A stretch of 62,352 nt of DNA, taken from NCBI GenBank assembly GCA_964415975.1, contig CAYQCN010000002.1, positions 1 through 62,352 on the forward strand, written 5' to 3'. The notes below the pieces were generated by a model. It was not told the origin of the DNA and did no database searches. It saw nothing but the letters and a program-made list of their open reading frames with translations. Made by a program: the position numbers and the translations under genes. Numbering within the stretch: the first letter of the stretch is position 1; the number at the start of each line of letters is the position of its first letter. Source of the DNA: CAYQCN01 sp964415975 (GTDB taxonomy: Bacteria; Patescibacteriota; Saccharimonadia; QS-5-54-17). This document shows positions 1 through 8,780 of the stretch, in pieces.

Positions 1-127
1 AACGCGGGTTCAGATTAGTGTCAAATCTTTGATTTGTACACTAAATAATTAGATGATGGAATAAGCCTGAAGGGCTTAGTCTGCCATCGTGAGTTAATCC
101 TGCTGGGGTCACCATCAGCAAATACAA
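1..127 (+). ncRNA. 3' end of an unidentified structured RNA
   Basis: There is no plausible reading frame here, but several stems lie in a row. TTAGTGT-CAAATC pairs with GATTTG-TACACTAA apart from one bulge. GATGG..TAAGCC pairs with GGCTTA..CCATC, and TGCTG pairs with CAGCA. A rho-independent terminator follows directly. This looks like the 3' part of a stable RNA cut by the window edge. The opening bases (ACGCGGGTTCA) resemble the T-arm start of tmRNA, but the matching CCCGC half and CCA end are missing. The RNase P signature CGGCTTA is also absent. The class is unknown. Confidence 0.35.
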
Positions 128-155
128 TAGCCCCGAAAGGGGCTGTTTTATTTGC
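128..155 (+). terminator. Rho-independent terminator
   Basis: AGCCCC-GAAA-GGGGCT forms a 6-bp GC-rich stem with a GNRA-type loop, followed by GTTTTATTT. It ends the structured RNA at the window start. Confidence 0.85.
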
Positions 156-258
156 TAGTTGCTGCAACCGGCGTCGAACCCGGCATCTTGCGAAGCAAAA
201 TGGGCGCGACTCGAGATTTGGATTTGTCTAGAGTGTTTGTGCTGGCATATTTTTTGCA

Positions 259-287
259 TTGACATAACCATTATAACATGTTAATGT
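259..287 (+). promoter_or_regulatory. Sigma70-type promoter of the island gene
   Basis: TTGACA, a 17-nt spacer and TAATGT, with TGT just before the -10 box (extended -10). Transcription would start near 294, leaving a leader of about 95 nt before the ATG at 390. The bases between about 156 and 258 hold no feature I recognise. Confidence 0.6.
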
Positions 288-389
288 ATTTATAATTCCT
301 TTCTGGATGGAGGGGTGGTTCGGATCTGATCCGGGCAACGGCTATGCTTCGAGCCTTATACGAAGTGCACGTTAAAAATGGAGAGTCGG

Positions 390-698
390 ATGACTTCCAC
401 GGAAAAGAAGACACTCGTCAACGGCCCGTCCCGCGAGGCGCTGATCGATGCGTTCAAGTACGCCTATGATCGTCGCCACCCACACGAGGTGGTGTTCGTC
501 ACTGAAGGTGGAGCCGAAGTCTCCATCGCTATCAAGGTCTTGCGCCACGATGATGGCAGCGGGAACAGCTTCATCTTCGAGGGAAACGTGAAGAGCGTAA
601 CTAGGAACAACGTGCGCTCGAATGTGGGTCGCAGCAACTCCGTAGTGGGCTACTTCAACACCCGTTCGCGGAATGGGTGGATGCAACGAGCTCAGTGA
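390..698 (+). CDS. Small hypothetical protein in a GC-richer island
   Basis: 102 aa from the ATG at 390, chosen because GGAG lies 6 nt upstream; an in-frame ATG at 378 has no such site. The protein is soluble and basic near its C-terminus, ending with GYFNTRSRNGWMQ. I recognise no family. Base use differs from the neighbours: all Ile codons are ATC and all Phe codons TTC, with many CGC, GTC and GTG codons, whereas surrounding genes use ATA and AGA freely. This suggests recent transfer, although the promoter in front matches the local extended -10 style. It sits just after a structured RNA, a common kind of integration target. No integrase is visible. Confidence 0.6.
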   Translation: MTSTEKKTLVNGPSREALIDAFKYAYDRRHPHEVVFVTEGGAEVSIAIKVLRHDDGSGNSFIFEGNVKSVTRNNVRSNVGRSNSVVGYFNTRSRNGWMQRAQ

Positions 699-1052
699 CA
701 TACAACTCTCCACACCGTAAGGACGTCGAAGCACATAACACGTGCAAATACAGACTCCAGCTTGGTACGACAAGCCAAGCATACGCCGCAGGATGTGGTT
801 CGTCATTTTTGACGAATCTTCTCAAATCCTGTGGCTGTTTCTTTTTAATCAGTATGAGTTTTATACGCATAATAATTGGCGCTAACACTAAAAGTTACTA
901 TTTAAGATTTTTATCCTTATTCAAATAAATCTCTATTTGCCGAATAAGGACTACGTGCAATGACTTGGTCATTTCCAGTGCTTGACCTCGGAGCTGACAT
1001 AGATATGGTTGAGTGTGTTTTTATGCAAAGAGGCATAATATTTTCAAAAACC
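699..1052. other. Intergenic region with hairpins
   Basis: No convincing gene. It contains a small perfect hairpin (TTCGTCA-TTTT-TGACGAA, 799-816), a longer one at 915-949, and TATGC..GCATA at 1022-1037 just upstream of the pyk promoter. A frame running through 677-928 has no ribosome site and crosses the edge of the GC-rich stretch, so it is probably not a gene. Confidence 0.5.
915..949. repeat. Intergenic inverted repeat
   Basis: CCTTATTC-AAATA pairs with TATTT-(gcc)-GAATAAGG, giving a 13-bp stem. Read on the minus strand it is followed by ATAAAAATC, so it may act as a weak terminator in that direction. No minus-strand gene ends here. Confidence 0.5.
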
Positions 1053-1081
1053 TTACAAACTGACTCTAAGCTTGCTACACT
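1053..1081 (+). promoter_or_regulatory. pyk promoter, nearly leaderless
   Basis: TTACAA, a 17-nt spacer ending in TGC, then TACACT (extended -10). The expected start point is near 1088, only about 4 nt before the pyk ATG at 1092. There is no Shine-Dalgarno site. Confidence 0.65.
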
Positions 1082-1091
1082 ATTCTGAGTA

Positions 1092-2507
1092 ATGGCAATA
1101 AAATTCAAACGCACCAAAATCATCGCCAGCATTGGGCCGGCTTCAGACAGTTATGAGACTGTCGAGAAGTTGATTCGTGTCGGTGTCAATGGCGCCCGTC
1201 TTAATCTTTCTCACGGCAATCATGAAGGTCACGCTCAGCGCATAGACTGGGTGAGAGAGGCATCAGAGGCTACGGGTAAGCCAATTGCGGTAATTGCTGA
1301 TCTGCAGGGTCCCAAGATACGTGTTGGTGAGTTGCCAGAGTCAGGTATTGATCTGGAAGAAGGTGAGGTGGTTAATTTTCAGTTCAAGGCCGATTATGAA
1401 GAATCTGGCAATATACCGCTTCAGTTTGATTTTAGCGACAAGATAAACCCTGGAGAGGATATATTCCTATCTGATGGAAAGCTGCAAGTAGGAGTAACAG
1501 AAGTCCAGGGTGGCGTCATAACTGGAGAGGTATTGCAGGGAGGCAACCTTAAATCGCGCAAGGGCATCAATCTACCAGATACTTATCTTGAAGGCGATAT
1601 ATTGACTACTAAAGATTATAAAGACATCGATTTTATACTAGGGCAAGATGTTAACTATATTGCGTTGTCTTTTGTGCAGTGTGCTTCTGATGTAGAACAC
1701 CTTCGCGAATATCTACAAAGCCATAATTCGGACATAAAGATTATTGCCAAAATCGAAACCAAGCCGGCTCTTGAGAATATCGAAGACATTATCAGTGTAA
1801 GTGATGGGATTATGGTGGCGCGTGGCGATTTGGCTTTAGAGGCCGGCGCAGAAGTAGTGCCGGTTGTTCAGAGAGAGATGATTAGCTCTGCTCAGCAACA
1901 AGGCAAGATCGTGATAGTGGCCACCCAGATGTTAGCTAGCATGACTGATTCTGCCACTCCAACTAGAGCTGAGGTATCTGATATATCGGCTGCAGTGGTA
2001 AGGGGTGCTGACTGCTTGATGCTGAGTGATGAGACCGCGTCTGGTAAATACCCTGTAGAGGCCGTAAAGCTTATGAAGCGAGTCAGCCTGTATTCTGAAG
2101 AAAATTCTCCATTTGAGCCAGTATTTAGAAAGCAAAACGACAACTCTCAAGGCAGTGCAATCGCATCAGCAGCGATTACACTAGCCCACCAAGTGAAGGC
2201 CAAAGCTATAATCGCAGAGACTGCTACTGGGCGTACAGCTCGCAACATAGCTGCTCATAGACCACAGATGCCTGTTATTGTTGCTACTACCAATATGCGA
2301 GTAGCTCAAGAGTTAGCTATATTGTACGGTGGCAAATCTTTTTATTACGACGAGCCAGAAGAAGCTGGCGGCAAAGCAATAGCCCATTTGCGCGATGTAG
2401 GCAGCCTCGATGTGGGTGATGTGGTGGTGCTTACATACGGTAAGCAGCCTGGTGCTCCTGATGGAACCGATACTATTAAAGTTCGTGAGGTTGAGCCGTC
2501 TGCATGA
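1092..2507 (+). CDS. pyk: Pyruvate kinase
   Basis: Cytosolic enzyme that turns phosphoenolpyruvate and ADP into pyruvate and ATP, the last step of glycolysis. The 471-aa protein has the usual length. Motifs in order: RLNLSHG (36-42), DLQGPKIR (70-77), the active-site stretch AKIETKPALENIED with the catalytic Lys220, MVARGDLALE (241-250), TQML (278-281) and PTRAEVSD (290-297). The Gly that normally follows GDL is Ala here. The gene is first in a pyk-pgk pair and overlaps pgk by 4 nt (ATGA), so the two are probably translationally coupled. Its promoter implies a nearly leaderless message. Confidence 0.97.
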   Translation: MAIKFKRTKIIASIGPASDSYETVEKLIRVGVNGARLNLSHGNHEGHAQRIDWVREASEATGKPIAVIADLQGPKIRVGELPESGIDLEEGEVVNFQFKADYEESGNIPLQFDFSDKINPGEDIFLSDGKLQVGVTEVQGGVITGEVLQGGNLKSRKGINLPDTYLEGDILTTKDYKDIDFILGQDVNYIALSFVQCASDVEHLREYLQSHNSDIKIIAKIETKPALENIEDIISVSDGIMVARGDLALEAGAEVVPVVQREMISSAQQQGKIVIVATQMLASMTDSATPTRAEVSDISAAVVRGADCLMLSDETASGKYPVEAVKLMKRVSLYSEENSPFEPVFRKQNDNSQGSAIASAAITLAHQVKAKAIIAETATGRTARNIAAHRPQMPVIVATTNMRVAQELAILYGGKSFYYDEPEEAGGKAIAHLRDVGSLDVGDVVVLTYGKQPGAPDGTDTIKVREVEPSA

Positions 2508-3730
2508 AGACAGTCTATGATGTAGACATTGAAGGCAAGACAGTTCTTTTAAGAGCCGATTACAATGTGCCGATTAGTAGCGGCAATATAACTGATGATT
2601 ATCGCATAAAACAGTCACTGCCAACACTCGAATACTTACTAGAAAAGGCCGAAGCGGTAGTAGTTGTGAGCCACTTAGGGCGCCCTAAGGGTGAGAGGAA
2701 TATGGAATACTCCCTGCGCCCTGTAGCTGAGCGCTTACAAGATTTGATCGACCAGCCTGTATCGCTCGCATCGTCTATCGATGAGGTAGACACAGGCAAA
2801 AACAAGCTTGTCCTTTTGGAGAATCTGAGGTTTTGGCCAGGAGAAGAAGAGAACAGTGAAGAGTTTGCGGCCGAGCTTGCCGGTCTAGCGGATTTATTGG
2901 TGCAAGATGGCTTTGGGGTGGTGCACAGAGCCCACGCATCTACTGAGGCAATTTCTCGACACCTACCTTGTATCGCTGGTGTTTTGCTCGAAAAAGAGAT
3001 TCGCCATATCTCTGAAGCGCTGGAAAATCCCAAGAGGCCATTAGTAGTCGTCCTGGGAGGTGCAAAGATATCTGACAAGATCCAAGTGATACAGCGGTTC
3101 GTTGAGCGGGCCGATCACATACTAATAGGTGGGGCTATGGCCAATACGTTCTTTGCCTATCAAGGTCTAGAAGTTGGTAAAAGTAGCTACGAGCCTGAGC
3201 AAGACAAAGTCATCGAAGACTTGTTGCATAAAATTATCCATAAAGAAGGGTCGGATGAATGCAGTGCATGTGATGAATTGAGGGAGCAAGGTCAGCTGCT
3301 GGCTACTCAGCATACGATTGAGTTGCCGATGGATGTGGCGGTGGCTAAGAGCATAGATAAGAGTGAGCGACGGATAGTTGTTTATCCCGAGGAGGTTAAT
3401 AGTGACGAATATATTCTTGATATTGGCCCACGAACTATTGAGCACTTTCAATCCATAATAGCTGAAGCTGGCACCGTAATCTGGAACGGGCCACTTGGCC
3501 TGACAGAACTGCCTGCCTTTGCTGAAGGTTCAAACCATATTGCAGCTACTCTCAAGGACAATAAAGATTCTATTGCCAGTATCATTGGCGGGGGAGACAC
3601 TGCTGGATTTGTCGTGCAGTGGGACCTTGAAGGTGGAGAGAGCTTCACTCATGTCTCTACCGGAGGTGGTGCCGCTCTTGATTTGATGGCAGGCAAAGAG
3701 CTGCCGGGTGTGAGCGTTCTCGATTCTTAA
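2504..3730 (+). CDS. pgk: Phosphoglycerate kinase
   Basis: Makes ATP from 1,3-bisphosphoglycerate in glycolysis. At 408 aa it has the family length. RADYNVP (17-23) and SHLGRPKG (56-63) form the substrate-binding N-domain, with ENLRF further on. GGAKISDK marks the hinge and nucleotide region, and GGGDTAGF plus STGGGAALD the C-terminal ATP site. The usual DCFGTAHRAHAS appears as DGFGVVHRAHAS, a mild variation. It starts inside the pyk stop codon (ATGA). tpiA follows with its own promoter. Confidence 0.97.
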   Translation: MKTVYDVDIEGKTVLLRADYNVPISSGNITDDYRIKQSLPTLEYLLEKAEAVVVVSHLGRPKGERNMEYSLRPVAERLQDLIDQPVSLASSIDEVDTGKNKLVLLENLRFWPGEEENSEEFAAELAGLADLLVQDGFGVVHRAHASTEAISRHLPCIAGVLLEKEIRHISEALENPKRPLVVVLGGAKISDKIQVIQRFVERADHILIGGAMANTFFAYQGLEVGKSSYEPEQDKVIEDLLHKIIHKEGSDECSACDELREQGQLLATQHTIELPMDVAVAKSIDKSERRIVVYPEEVNSDEYILDIGPRTIEHFQSIIAEAGTVIWNGPLGLTELPAFAEGSNHIAATLKDNKDSIASIIGGGDTAGFVVQWDLEGGESFTHVSTGGGAALDLMAGKELPGVSVLDS

Positions 3731-3744
3731 AGAGAAATTTTTAG

Positions 3745-3774
3745 TTGCTACTTGCCTGCTGGTTAGAGTACACT
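3745..3774 (+). promoter_or_regulatory. tpiA promoter
   Basis: TTGCTA, an 18-nt spacer and TACACT. Transcription would begin near 3782, giving a leader of about 10 nt, too short to hold a normal ribosome site. It lies in the short pgk-tpiA gap. Confidence 0.5.
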
Positions 3775-3791
3775 AAATAAGCAGAAGCCTT

Positions 3792-4553
3792 ATGAGTAAA
3801 CCCTTTATTGCCGGTAACTGGAAGATGAACCTTGGCCTAGAAGCGTCAATAACATTGGCGACTTCAGTCGATGAGCGCGCTAAGGAGCATAAAGAAAAAG
3901 TAGATGTAGCTATATTTCCCTCTTTTCACATTTTGAGTGCAGCTAGCGATAAAATCTCACATGCTAAGCTGGGCGCACAAAATGTGTATTTTAAAGATGA
4001 AGGTGCTTTTACTGGGGAGGTATCTGCTGCACAAGTGTCTGAGTTGGTAGACTACGCTATAGTGGGCCACTCTGAGAGGCGATATGTGTTTGGAGAAGTT
4101 GACGAGTTGATTGCTCGCAAGGCAGCTGCATGTGTGCGCAATGAGCTGACACCAATTATATGTGTAGGTGAGACTCAGCACGAAAGAGAGCAAGGGGAGA
4201 CCACTCAAGTCATAAATGACCAAATAGCCACCAACTTGACTATGCTGACAGCTGAAGATGTTGCAAGCAGCATAATTGCCTACGAGCCGGTTTGGGCAAT
4301 CGGTACCGGCAACACGGCCAGGCCTGAAGATGTAGCTAGAGCTATAGACACAATTCATCACAGTGTCGAGGAGACTTTTGGTGCCCGTGCTGCAGAGTCA
4401 GTACGTGTACTATATGGCGGTAGCGTAAAGGCAGACACAGCCGGTGCATTTTTAGATATAAACCAAGTCGATGGCCTGCTGGTTGGCGGCTCTAGCCTAG
4501 ATGGTGATGAATTTGGGGCCATTATTAATCGGGCTGCCGATGGAGCCGAGTAA
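3792..4553 (+). CDS. tpiA: Triosephosphate isomerase
   Basis: Interconverts dihydroxyacetone phosphate and glyceraldehyde 3-phosphate. The 253-aa TIM barrel has every catalytic landmark: Lys11 in AGNWKMN, His93 in IVGHSERR, Glu165 in AYEPVWAIGTG with the mobile loop 6 after it, and YGGSVK for the phosphate. It follows pgk, so the order pyk-pgk-tpiA groups three glycolytic enzymes, while GAPDH lies far away at 45.1 kb. The 3' end overlaps the next gene by 14 nt. Confidence 0.97.
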   Translation: MSKPFIAGNWKMNLGLEASITLATSVDERAKEHKEKVDVAIFPSFHILSAASDKISHAKLGAQNVYFKDEGAFTGEVSAAQVSELVDYAIVGHSERRYVFGEVDELIARKAAACVRNELTPIICVGETQHEREQGETTQVINDQIATNLTMLTAEDVASSIIAYEPVWAIGTGNTARPEDVARAIDTIHHSVEETFGARAAESVRVLYGGSVKADTAGAFLDINQVDGLLVGGSSLDGDEFGAIINRAADGAE

Positions 4554-5196
4554 TACCGAGAAGATAGAGGTGAAGGTAAAGACCAAAAAGGCGCCACACT
4601 CTTCGCCGCGTCAAGATAGAGACGGTGGCTTTGCGCAAGATATGAATTTAAAATCAGCTTCAGAACCGGTCGAATCAAGCGACAGCCGAACTCTAGATCC
4701 GGTCACGGATAAAAAGGACTTATCATACACTTCAGGTAATAGCGAAAAAGATTCGTCGGAGTTGACGCTGGAGTCGGCTTCTAGGGAAATCAGCAACGAG
4801 TCATTCGACGACTCCGTAGATGAACCATCTTCAGGTGTATATAAAGAGGGCAGACTGAATTCGAACGAGAGCGCAGGTGATTCAATTCATACGCAAAATC
4901 CAGCGATATATAAAGACGGAGATGATGACGCAGCAGGGGTTAATTATCAGTCAACTGAATTTGATGATTTTTACTCGAGCAAATTACAGCTAGATGGTAG
5001 TAATCAAAGTGAAGAAAACTCCCAAGAGGGAATAAAATTTCAGAAGGGAAAAGCCTCAAGACAATACTCTCAAAACTCTTGGCGAGTTTGGTTCATATTT
5101 TTAATATTCATTATCACTGCCTTTGCCGGATTTGTGACCCTTTATCAACTGGAGGAGCAGTCTCCAGGCTCGGGTATTATTTTTGATTGGTTTTAG
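4540..5196 (+). CDS. Acidic tail-anchored membrane protein, unknown function
   Basis: 218 aa from the ATG at 4540, chosen over upstream in-frame starts that would run deeper into tpiA. About 170 residues are a low-complexity, Ser/Asp/Glu-rich, probably disordered region. A single hydrophobic span (WRVWFIFLIFIITAFAGF) lies near the C-terminus and about 20 residues follow it. With no signal peptide the bulk should be cytoplasmic, although the opposite topology cannot be ruled out. No family recognised. It overlaps tpiA, so it is probably co-transcribed with it. Confidence 0.75.
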   Translation: MEPSNTEKIEVKVKTKKAPHSSPRQDRDGGFAQDMNLKSASEPVESSDSRTLDPVTDKKDLSYTSGNSEKDSSELTLESASREISNESFDDSVDEPSSGVYKEGRLNSNESAGDSIHTQNPAIYKDGDDDAAGVNYQSTEFDDFYSSKLQLDGSNQSEENSQEGIKFQKGKASRQYSQNSWRVWFIFLIFIITAFAGFVTLYQLEEQSPGSGIIFDWF

Positions 5197-5273
5197 TAAG
5201 ATTGTTGTGCTTGTAGCTGTTTTTCGCTACAGTGTCTGTAACTTTTAAAATTAAATAACAAGAGGAACTTGAT

Positions 5274-6566
5274 ATGGACAATAAGCCCAAAGATAGCACA
5301 GAGCCAAACACAACAATTCAACCTAATCAGCATCCGCAAGATGATGTTCCAAGCGACAACGAACCTCAAACTGTCGATGAAGCTCTGAGAGATATGGAGG
5401 CTAATAAAAGTGCAGAATCGGGTGCGAGCGAGTACCCTGCAGGCTCAGACCTTGGAGGTCAAGAGACTGCCAGCGCGTCTAGCCCTCAGGCTGATTCTGA
5501 GGAAAAGTCCGGCTCTAAGAAGCCTCTTTGGATCAGTCTAGCTTCAGTGTTTGTTTTGGCATTGTTTGGGCTGGGTGGCTACATGGCTTATGCACAGATG
5601 TATATGCCGCAGCAGGCACCGATTAGCTATTTTGAGCAACTAGCAGACTTTAACTCGGGAGAGTTTGAAGTGAGCTTAGACTTGCCGGATGATGAGCTTG
5701 GCAACGATTTTGATGTCAGCATGAAAGGTGAGTTTATCAATACCAATGATGAGTATGCTTTTGATGTTCAGACCAATATAGATTTTGGGGCTGGAGCCTT
5801 TGGCATAGATGCAGATTTAGATGTCAGATATGTAGAAGAGGTAGTATATCTGCGCAGCAACCTTATAGAGTTTTTGACAATGGGTATGCCTGCTGGGATG
5901 GGCGGGCCACAGATAGACCCAGATGGTTGGTATAGCATAGAGCTCGATGAAGAGCAGCAGGATGAGTTGTCAGAAACATTTGATGTGGACCTAATGCAAC
6001 TTAATGAAGCCTGCAGCGATGACGACGCAGCTGCACTTGAAGACTATTTACGAAACGATGCAGCTGACAATATAGAGATTTTAGACGCTACGAGACATGA
6101 TTGGTTTGGCAAAGATCGAGATGGTCAGAGGGTTAACCATTACAGCGGGACTATTGAAGGTACAAGCTTTGTAGCGGTAGCCGAGGGCGCTGTAGAGGTG
6201 ACAAGCGATGACTGTATATCTGATGATGACATAGAGGAAATAGATAGAGAGCAGGCTGAGAAGGTGTCGCTGGAGTACGATCTGTATAGTGGCAGTGATC
6301 ACGATGAAATGGTCGTATCTTTTATAGAAGAGGGTGAAAAAGAGTTTGGCTTTACGCTTAAAACCGGTAACTACAATGGCGATATCGATATAAATGCCCC
6401 AGAAGAGTCGCAGCCACTCGAGGATATATTAGGAGATTTAGAGGGTTTGTTTGCTCCAGCCGAGCCACAGCCCGAGCCTGGCCTCCCTCAAGATGATGAA
6501 TTTGAAGAGCTAGAAGAATTCGACTTCGAAGCTGAGTTTGATGAATCAGATTTTCAAGTACAGTAA
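5274..6566 (+). CDS. Acidic single-span surface protein, unknown function
   Basis: 430 aa with a good ribosome site (AGAGGAA) before the ATG. Residues 1-84 are polar, Asp/Glu/Ser-rich and probably cytoplasmic. Residues 85-107 (LWISLASVFVLALFGLGGY) form one membrane span. The remaining 320 residues would be outside: a region rich in beta-type sequence with two cysteines, C246 and C316, and a very acidic Pro/Glu tail. This layout, a disordered N-terminus then one span then an acidic ectodomain, recurs in the window. The ectodomain may be a lipoprotein-like fold, but I recognise no family. A terminator follows. Confidence 0.8.
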   Translation: MDNKPKDSTEPNTTIQPNQHPQDDVPSDNEPQTVDEALRDMEANKSAESGASEYPAGSDLGGQETASASSPQADSEEKSGSKKPLWISLASVFVLALFGLGGYMAYAQMYMPQQAPISYFEQLADFNSGEFEVSLDLPDDELGNDFDVSMKGEFINTNDEYAFDVQTNIDFGAGAFGIDADLDVRYVEEVVYLRSNLIEFLTMGMPAGMGGPQIDPDGWYSIELDEEQQDELSETFDVDLMQLNEACSDDDAAALEDYLRNDAADNIEILDATRHDWFGKDRDGQRVNHYSGTIEGTSFVAVAEGAVEVTSDDCISDDDIEEIDREQAEKVSLEYDLYSGSDHDEMVVSFIEEGEKEFGFTLKTGNYNGDIDINAPEESQPLEDILGDLEGLFAPAEPQPEPGLPQDDEFEELEEFDFEAEFDESDFQVQ

Positions 6567-6591
6567 ATATATCGACCAACACTAAAAACAT

Positions 6592-6622
6592 AAAACTCCC
6601 TCTTAGGCGAGGGGGTTTTATT
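6592..6622 (+). terminator. Rho-independent terminator
   Basis: AAAAC-CCCTC, loop TTAGGC, GAGGG-GTTTTATTT. It is A-rich on the left and T-rich on the right, so it could work in both directions. It closes the tpiA-linked unit. Confidence 0.8.
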
Positions 6623-6677
6623 TAAATTTTCTACAAAATGGTACTGTTTTGTACTAGATACAAAGCTTTGAAGGCGC

Positions 6678-6683
6678 TAGAAT
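6678..6683 (+). promoter_or_regulatory. -10 box of the helicase gene (leaderless)
   Basis: TAGAAT ends exactly 7 nt before the GTG start at 6691, so transcription should begin at or next to the start codon. No Shine-Dalgarno site is present. Confidence 0.45.
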
Positions 6684-6690
6684 ATGATAT

Positions 6691-8766
6691 GTGACTTTGC
6701 TCAAAAACCTAAACCCACAACAAGCTGAAGCAGCTCAGTATACAGACGGTCCGCTATTGATTTTGGCCGGTGCCGGCAGCGGCAAGACTAAGACTCTTAC
6801 TCATCGTATAGCTCACCTTATTGATGAGCACGGAGTGCATCCGCGTAACATTTTGGCAGTTACTTTTACCAATAAGGCAGCTACTGAAATGCGCGAAAGA
6901 GTGTCGACGTTGCTAGGCAGAGACGCCCATGACCGTAGCTTTATGCCGTATCTAGGGACTTTTCACTCAGTATGTGTCCGTATACTTCGCCAAGAAGCTG
7001 ACAAGATAGGCCTAAGCCGCCAGTTCGTTATATTTGACTCCCAAGACTCGATGGCTGCAATAAAGCAGATTATGCGAGAGCTCGGCATAGATGATAAGCG
7101 TTACAAGCCGGCTGCGATTAGGGGTCTTATCTCATCGGCTAAGAATGAACTGGTTGATTATGAAGAATATAAAAGTCTTGCTAGTGGCGACCTGCAGCAG
7201 GTAGCGGCCAGTGTATATCCTAGGTATCAGCGCACTCTAAATGATGCACAAGCACTAGATTTTGACGATTTGCTCTTAGCTACAGTCAAGATGTTCAGTC
7301 AACAACCGGATATATTAAAGAGGTGGCGAGGCCAGTTTGAATACATATTGATAGATGAATACCAGGACACGAACCATGTTCAGTACCAATTTGTAAAGTT
7401 GTTGGCTCAAGAACATAAGAATGTTTGCGTGGTGGGTGATGATTGGCAGTCTGTTTATTCTTGGCGAGGGGCTAACTTTCGTAACATTCTTGATTTTGAG
7501 AGAGATTACCCAGAGGCCAAAGTAGTAAAGCTGGAGCAGAATTATCGTTCTACTAGACCTATTCTAGATGCCGCTCAAAGTATTATATCGAAAAATGAGG
7601 CTAGGTCTGATAAGGAGCTGTGGACTGAAAAATCCGAAGGCGAACCGGTGCGCATACATCAGGCCGCTAATGACTTAGAAGAGAGCCGGTTTGTGGTGGA
7701 CCTAATAAGGCAGTTCGGCTATAACCATGAAGATGTGGCGGTGCTGTACCGTACAAATGCCCAATCTCGAGCCTTGGAGGAAGCATTTATCCGTTTCGGC
7801 ATACCATACCAGATAGTGGGCGGCACTCGTTTTTATGAGCGCCAAGAAGTGAAGGACATGCTGGCTTATATACGCCTCGCCTATCAGCCCGATGACATGT
7901 TGAGCTTTCGCCGTATAGTCAACGTGCCCACGAGAGGGATAGGAGCTAAGACGCTTGAGAACTTTCTTGATTGGCAGGCCGCAAATGGCTACACCTTGTC
8001 CCAGGCCCTGCACAGTGTAGATCTAGCGCCAGATATTAGCTCACGCGCCAGAAAAGGCCTGCAAGAGTTGTCGGCTTTAATTCAGGAGGCTCATCATAGG
8101 CTGGAAGCACCTGGCGATGTCGTGCAGTTTTTGGCTAAGCGATCGGGGTATATAGACTTTCTAAATGATGGTACTGTTCAGGCGCCTGATCGTATTGAGA
8201 ATGTGGAGGAGCTTATAAATGTTGCTAGTCGTTACGATGACATGTCCGAATTCCTAGAAGAGGTCGCACTGGTGAGTGATGTAGACAGTATGGAGTCGGG
8301 CGCAAAGACAGTGACGCTCATGACATTGCACGCAGCCAAAGGATTAGAATTTCCAGCGGTATTTATGGTCGGCATGGAAGAAGGGGTATTCCCTCACTCG
8401 CGTAGCTTGTTTGACGAGGAGGAGATGGAAGAAGAGAGAAGACTTTGCTATGTAGGCATGACTAGAGCTATGCAGTCACTTCATCTACTGCATGCCCAAT
8501 CACGAATGCTGTACGGCAAGACCATGAGTAATTCCCCTGCCCGGTTTTTAAGTGAGATAGAGTCTGAATCTATGCGCGACGATTTCTCGCAGCCAGCTGT
8601 AGCTGTTTCTAGGCCTGAGCTTAAAACCGGCGACAGTGTTCGTCATCCTGTATTTGGCATGGGTGTTGTCAGTGATGTCAATGATGCCGAGGTGCAGATA
8701 GCCTTTGCCGGTACCGGCATTAAAAAGCTGCTGCTCGAGCATGCTCCCCTAGAAAAGATTGAATAA
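6691..8766 (+). CDS. uvrD: UvrD/PcrA-family DNA helicase
   Basis: Superfamily 1A 3'-5' helicase for nucleotide-excision and mismatch repair and for removing proteins from DNA. The 691-aa protein has Walker A AGAGSGKT (26-33), motif Ia FTNKAATEMRERV, motif II LIDEYQDTN, motif III GDDWQSVYSWRGA, motif V TLHAAKGLEFPAVF and motif VI YVGMTRA. A Tudor-like C-terminal domain is suggested by SVRHPVFGMGVVSDV. It is close to PcrA of Gram-positive bacteria. The start is GTG with an apparently leaderless message. UvrA and UvrB are also in this window, so most of the excision-repair set is nearby but not in one operon. Confidence 0.95.
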   Translation: MTLLKNLNPQQAEAAQYTDGPLLILAGAGSGKTKTLTHRIAHLIDEHGVHPRNILAVTFTNKAATEMRERVSTLLGRDAHDRSFMPYLGTFHSVCVRILRQEADKIGLSRQFVIFDSQDSMAAIKQIMRELGIDDKRYKPAAIRGLISSAKNELVDYEEYKSLASGDLQQVAASVYPRYQRTLNDAQALDFDDLLLATVKMFSQQPDILKRWRGQFEYILIDEYQDTNHVQYQFVKLLAQEHKNVCVVGDDWQSVYSWRGANFRNILDFERDYPEAKVVKLEQNYRSTRPILDAAQSIISKNEARSDKELWTEKSEGEPVRIHQAANDLEESRFVVDLIRQFGYNHEDVAVLYRTNAQSRALEEAFIRFGIPYQIVGGTRFYERQEVKDMLAYIRLAYQPDDMLSFRRIVNVPTRGIGAKTLENFLDWQAANGYTLSQALHSVDLAPDISSRARKGLQELSALIQEAHHRLEAPGDVVQFLAKRSGYIDFLNDGTVQAPDRIENVEELINVASRYDDMSEFLEEVALVSDVDSMESGAKTVTLMTLHAAKGLEFPAVFMVGMEEGVFPHSRSLFDEEEMEEERRLCYVGMTRAMQSLHLLHAQSRMLYGKTMSNSPARFLSEIESESMRDDFSQPAVAVSRPELKTGDSVRHPVFGMGVVSDVNDAEVQIAFAGTGIKKLLLEHAPLEKIE

Positions 8767-8780
8767 CCAAGGCTAAATCG

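Noticed and set aside
151..205. Possible minus-strand tRNA or tmRNA 3' end (GGTTCGACGCC)
   Set aside because: The T-loop-like GGTTCGA is there, but the flanking stem has mismatches, and no acceptor, anticodon or D arm can be built around it.
372..806. Long minus-strand frame opposite the island gene
   Set aside because: It mirrors the GC-rich plus-strand gene, has no ribosome site or promoter and gives a low-complexity, Cys-rich product.
677..928. Plus-strand frame after the island gene
   Set aside because: No ribosome site, and it crosses from the GC-rich to the AT-rich part with composition that follows the DNA rather than coding rules.
1021..1040. TATGC..GCATA hairpin before pyk as a riboswitch
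   Set aside because: It lies upstream of the inferred transcription start and is too small for an aptamer.
36..3779. Shared TACACTAAATAA at 38 and 3769 as direct repeats of an insertion
   Set aside because: The match is short and AT-rich; at 3769 it is a -10 box, at 38 part of an RNA stem, so coincidence is the simpler reading.
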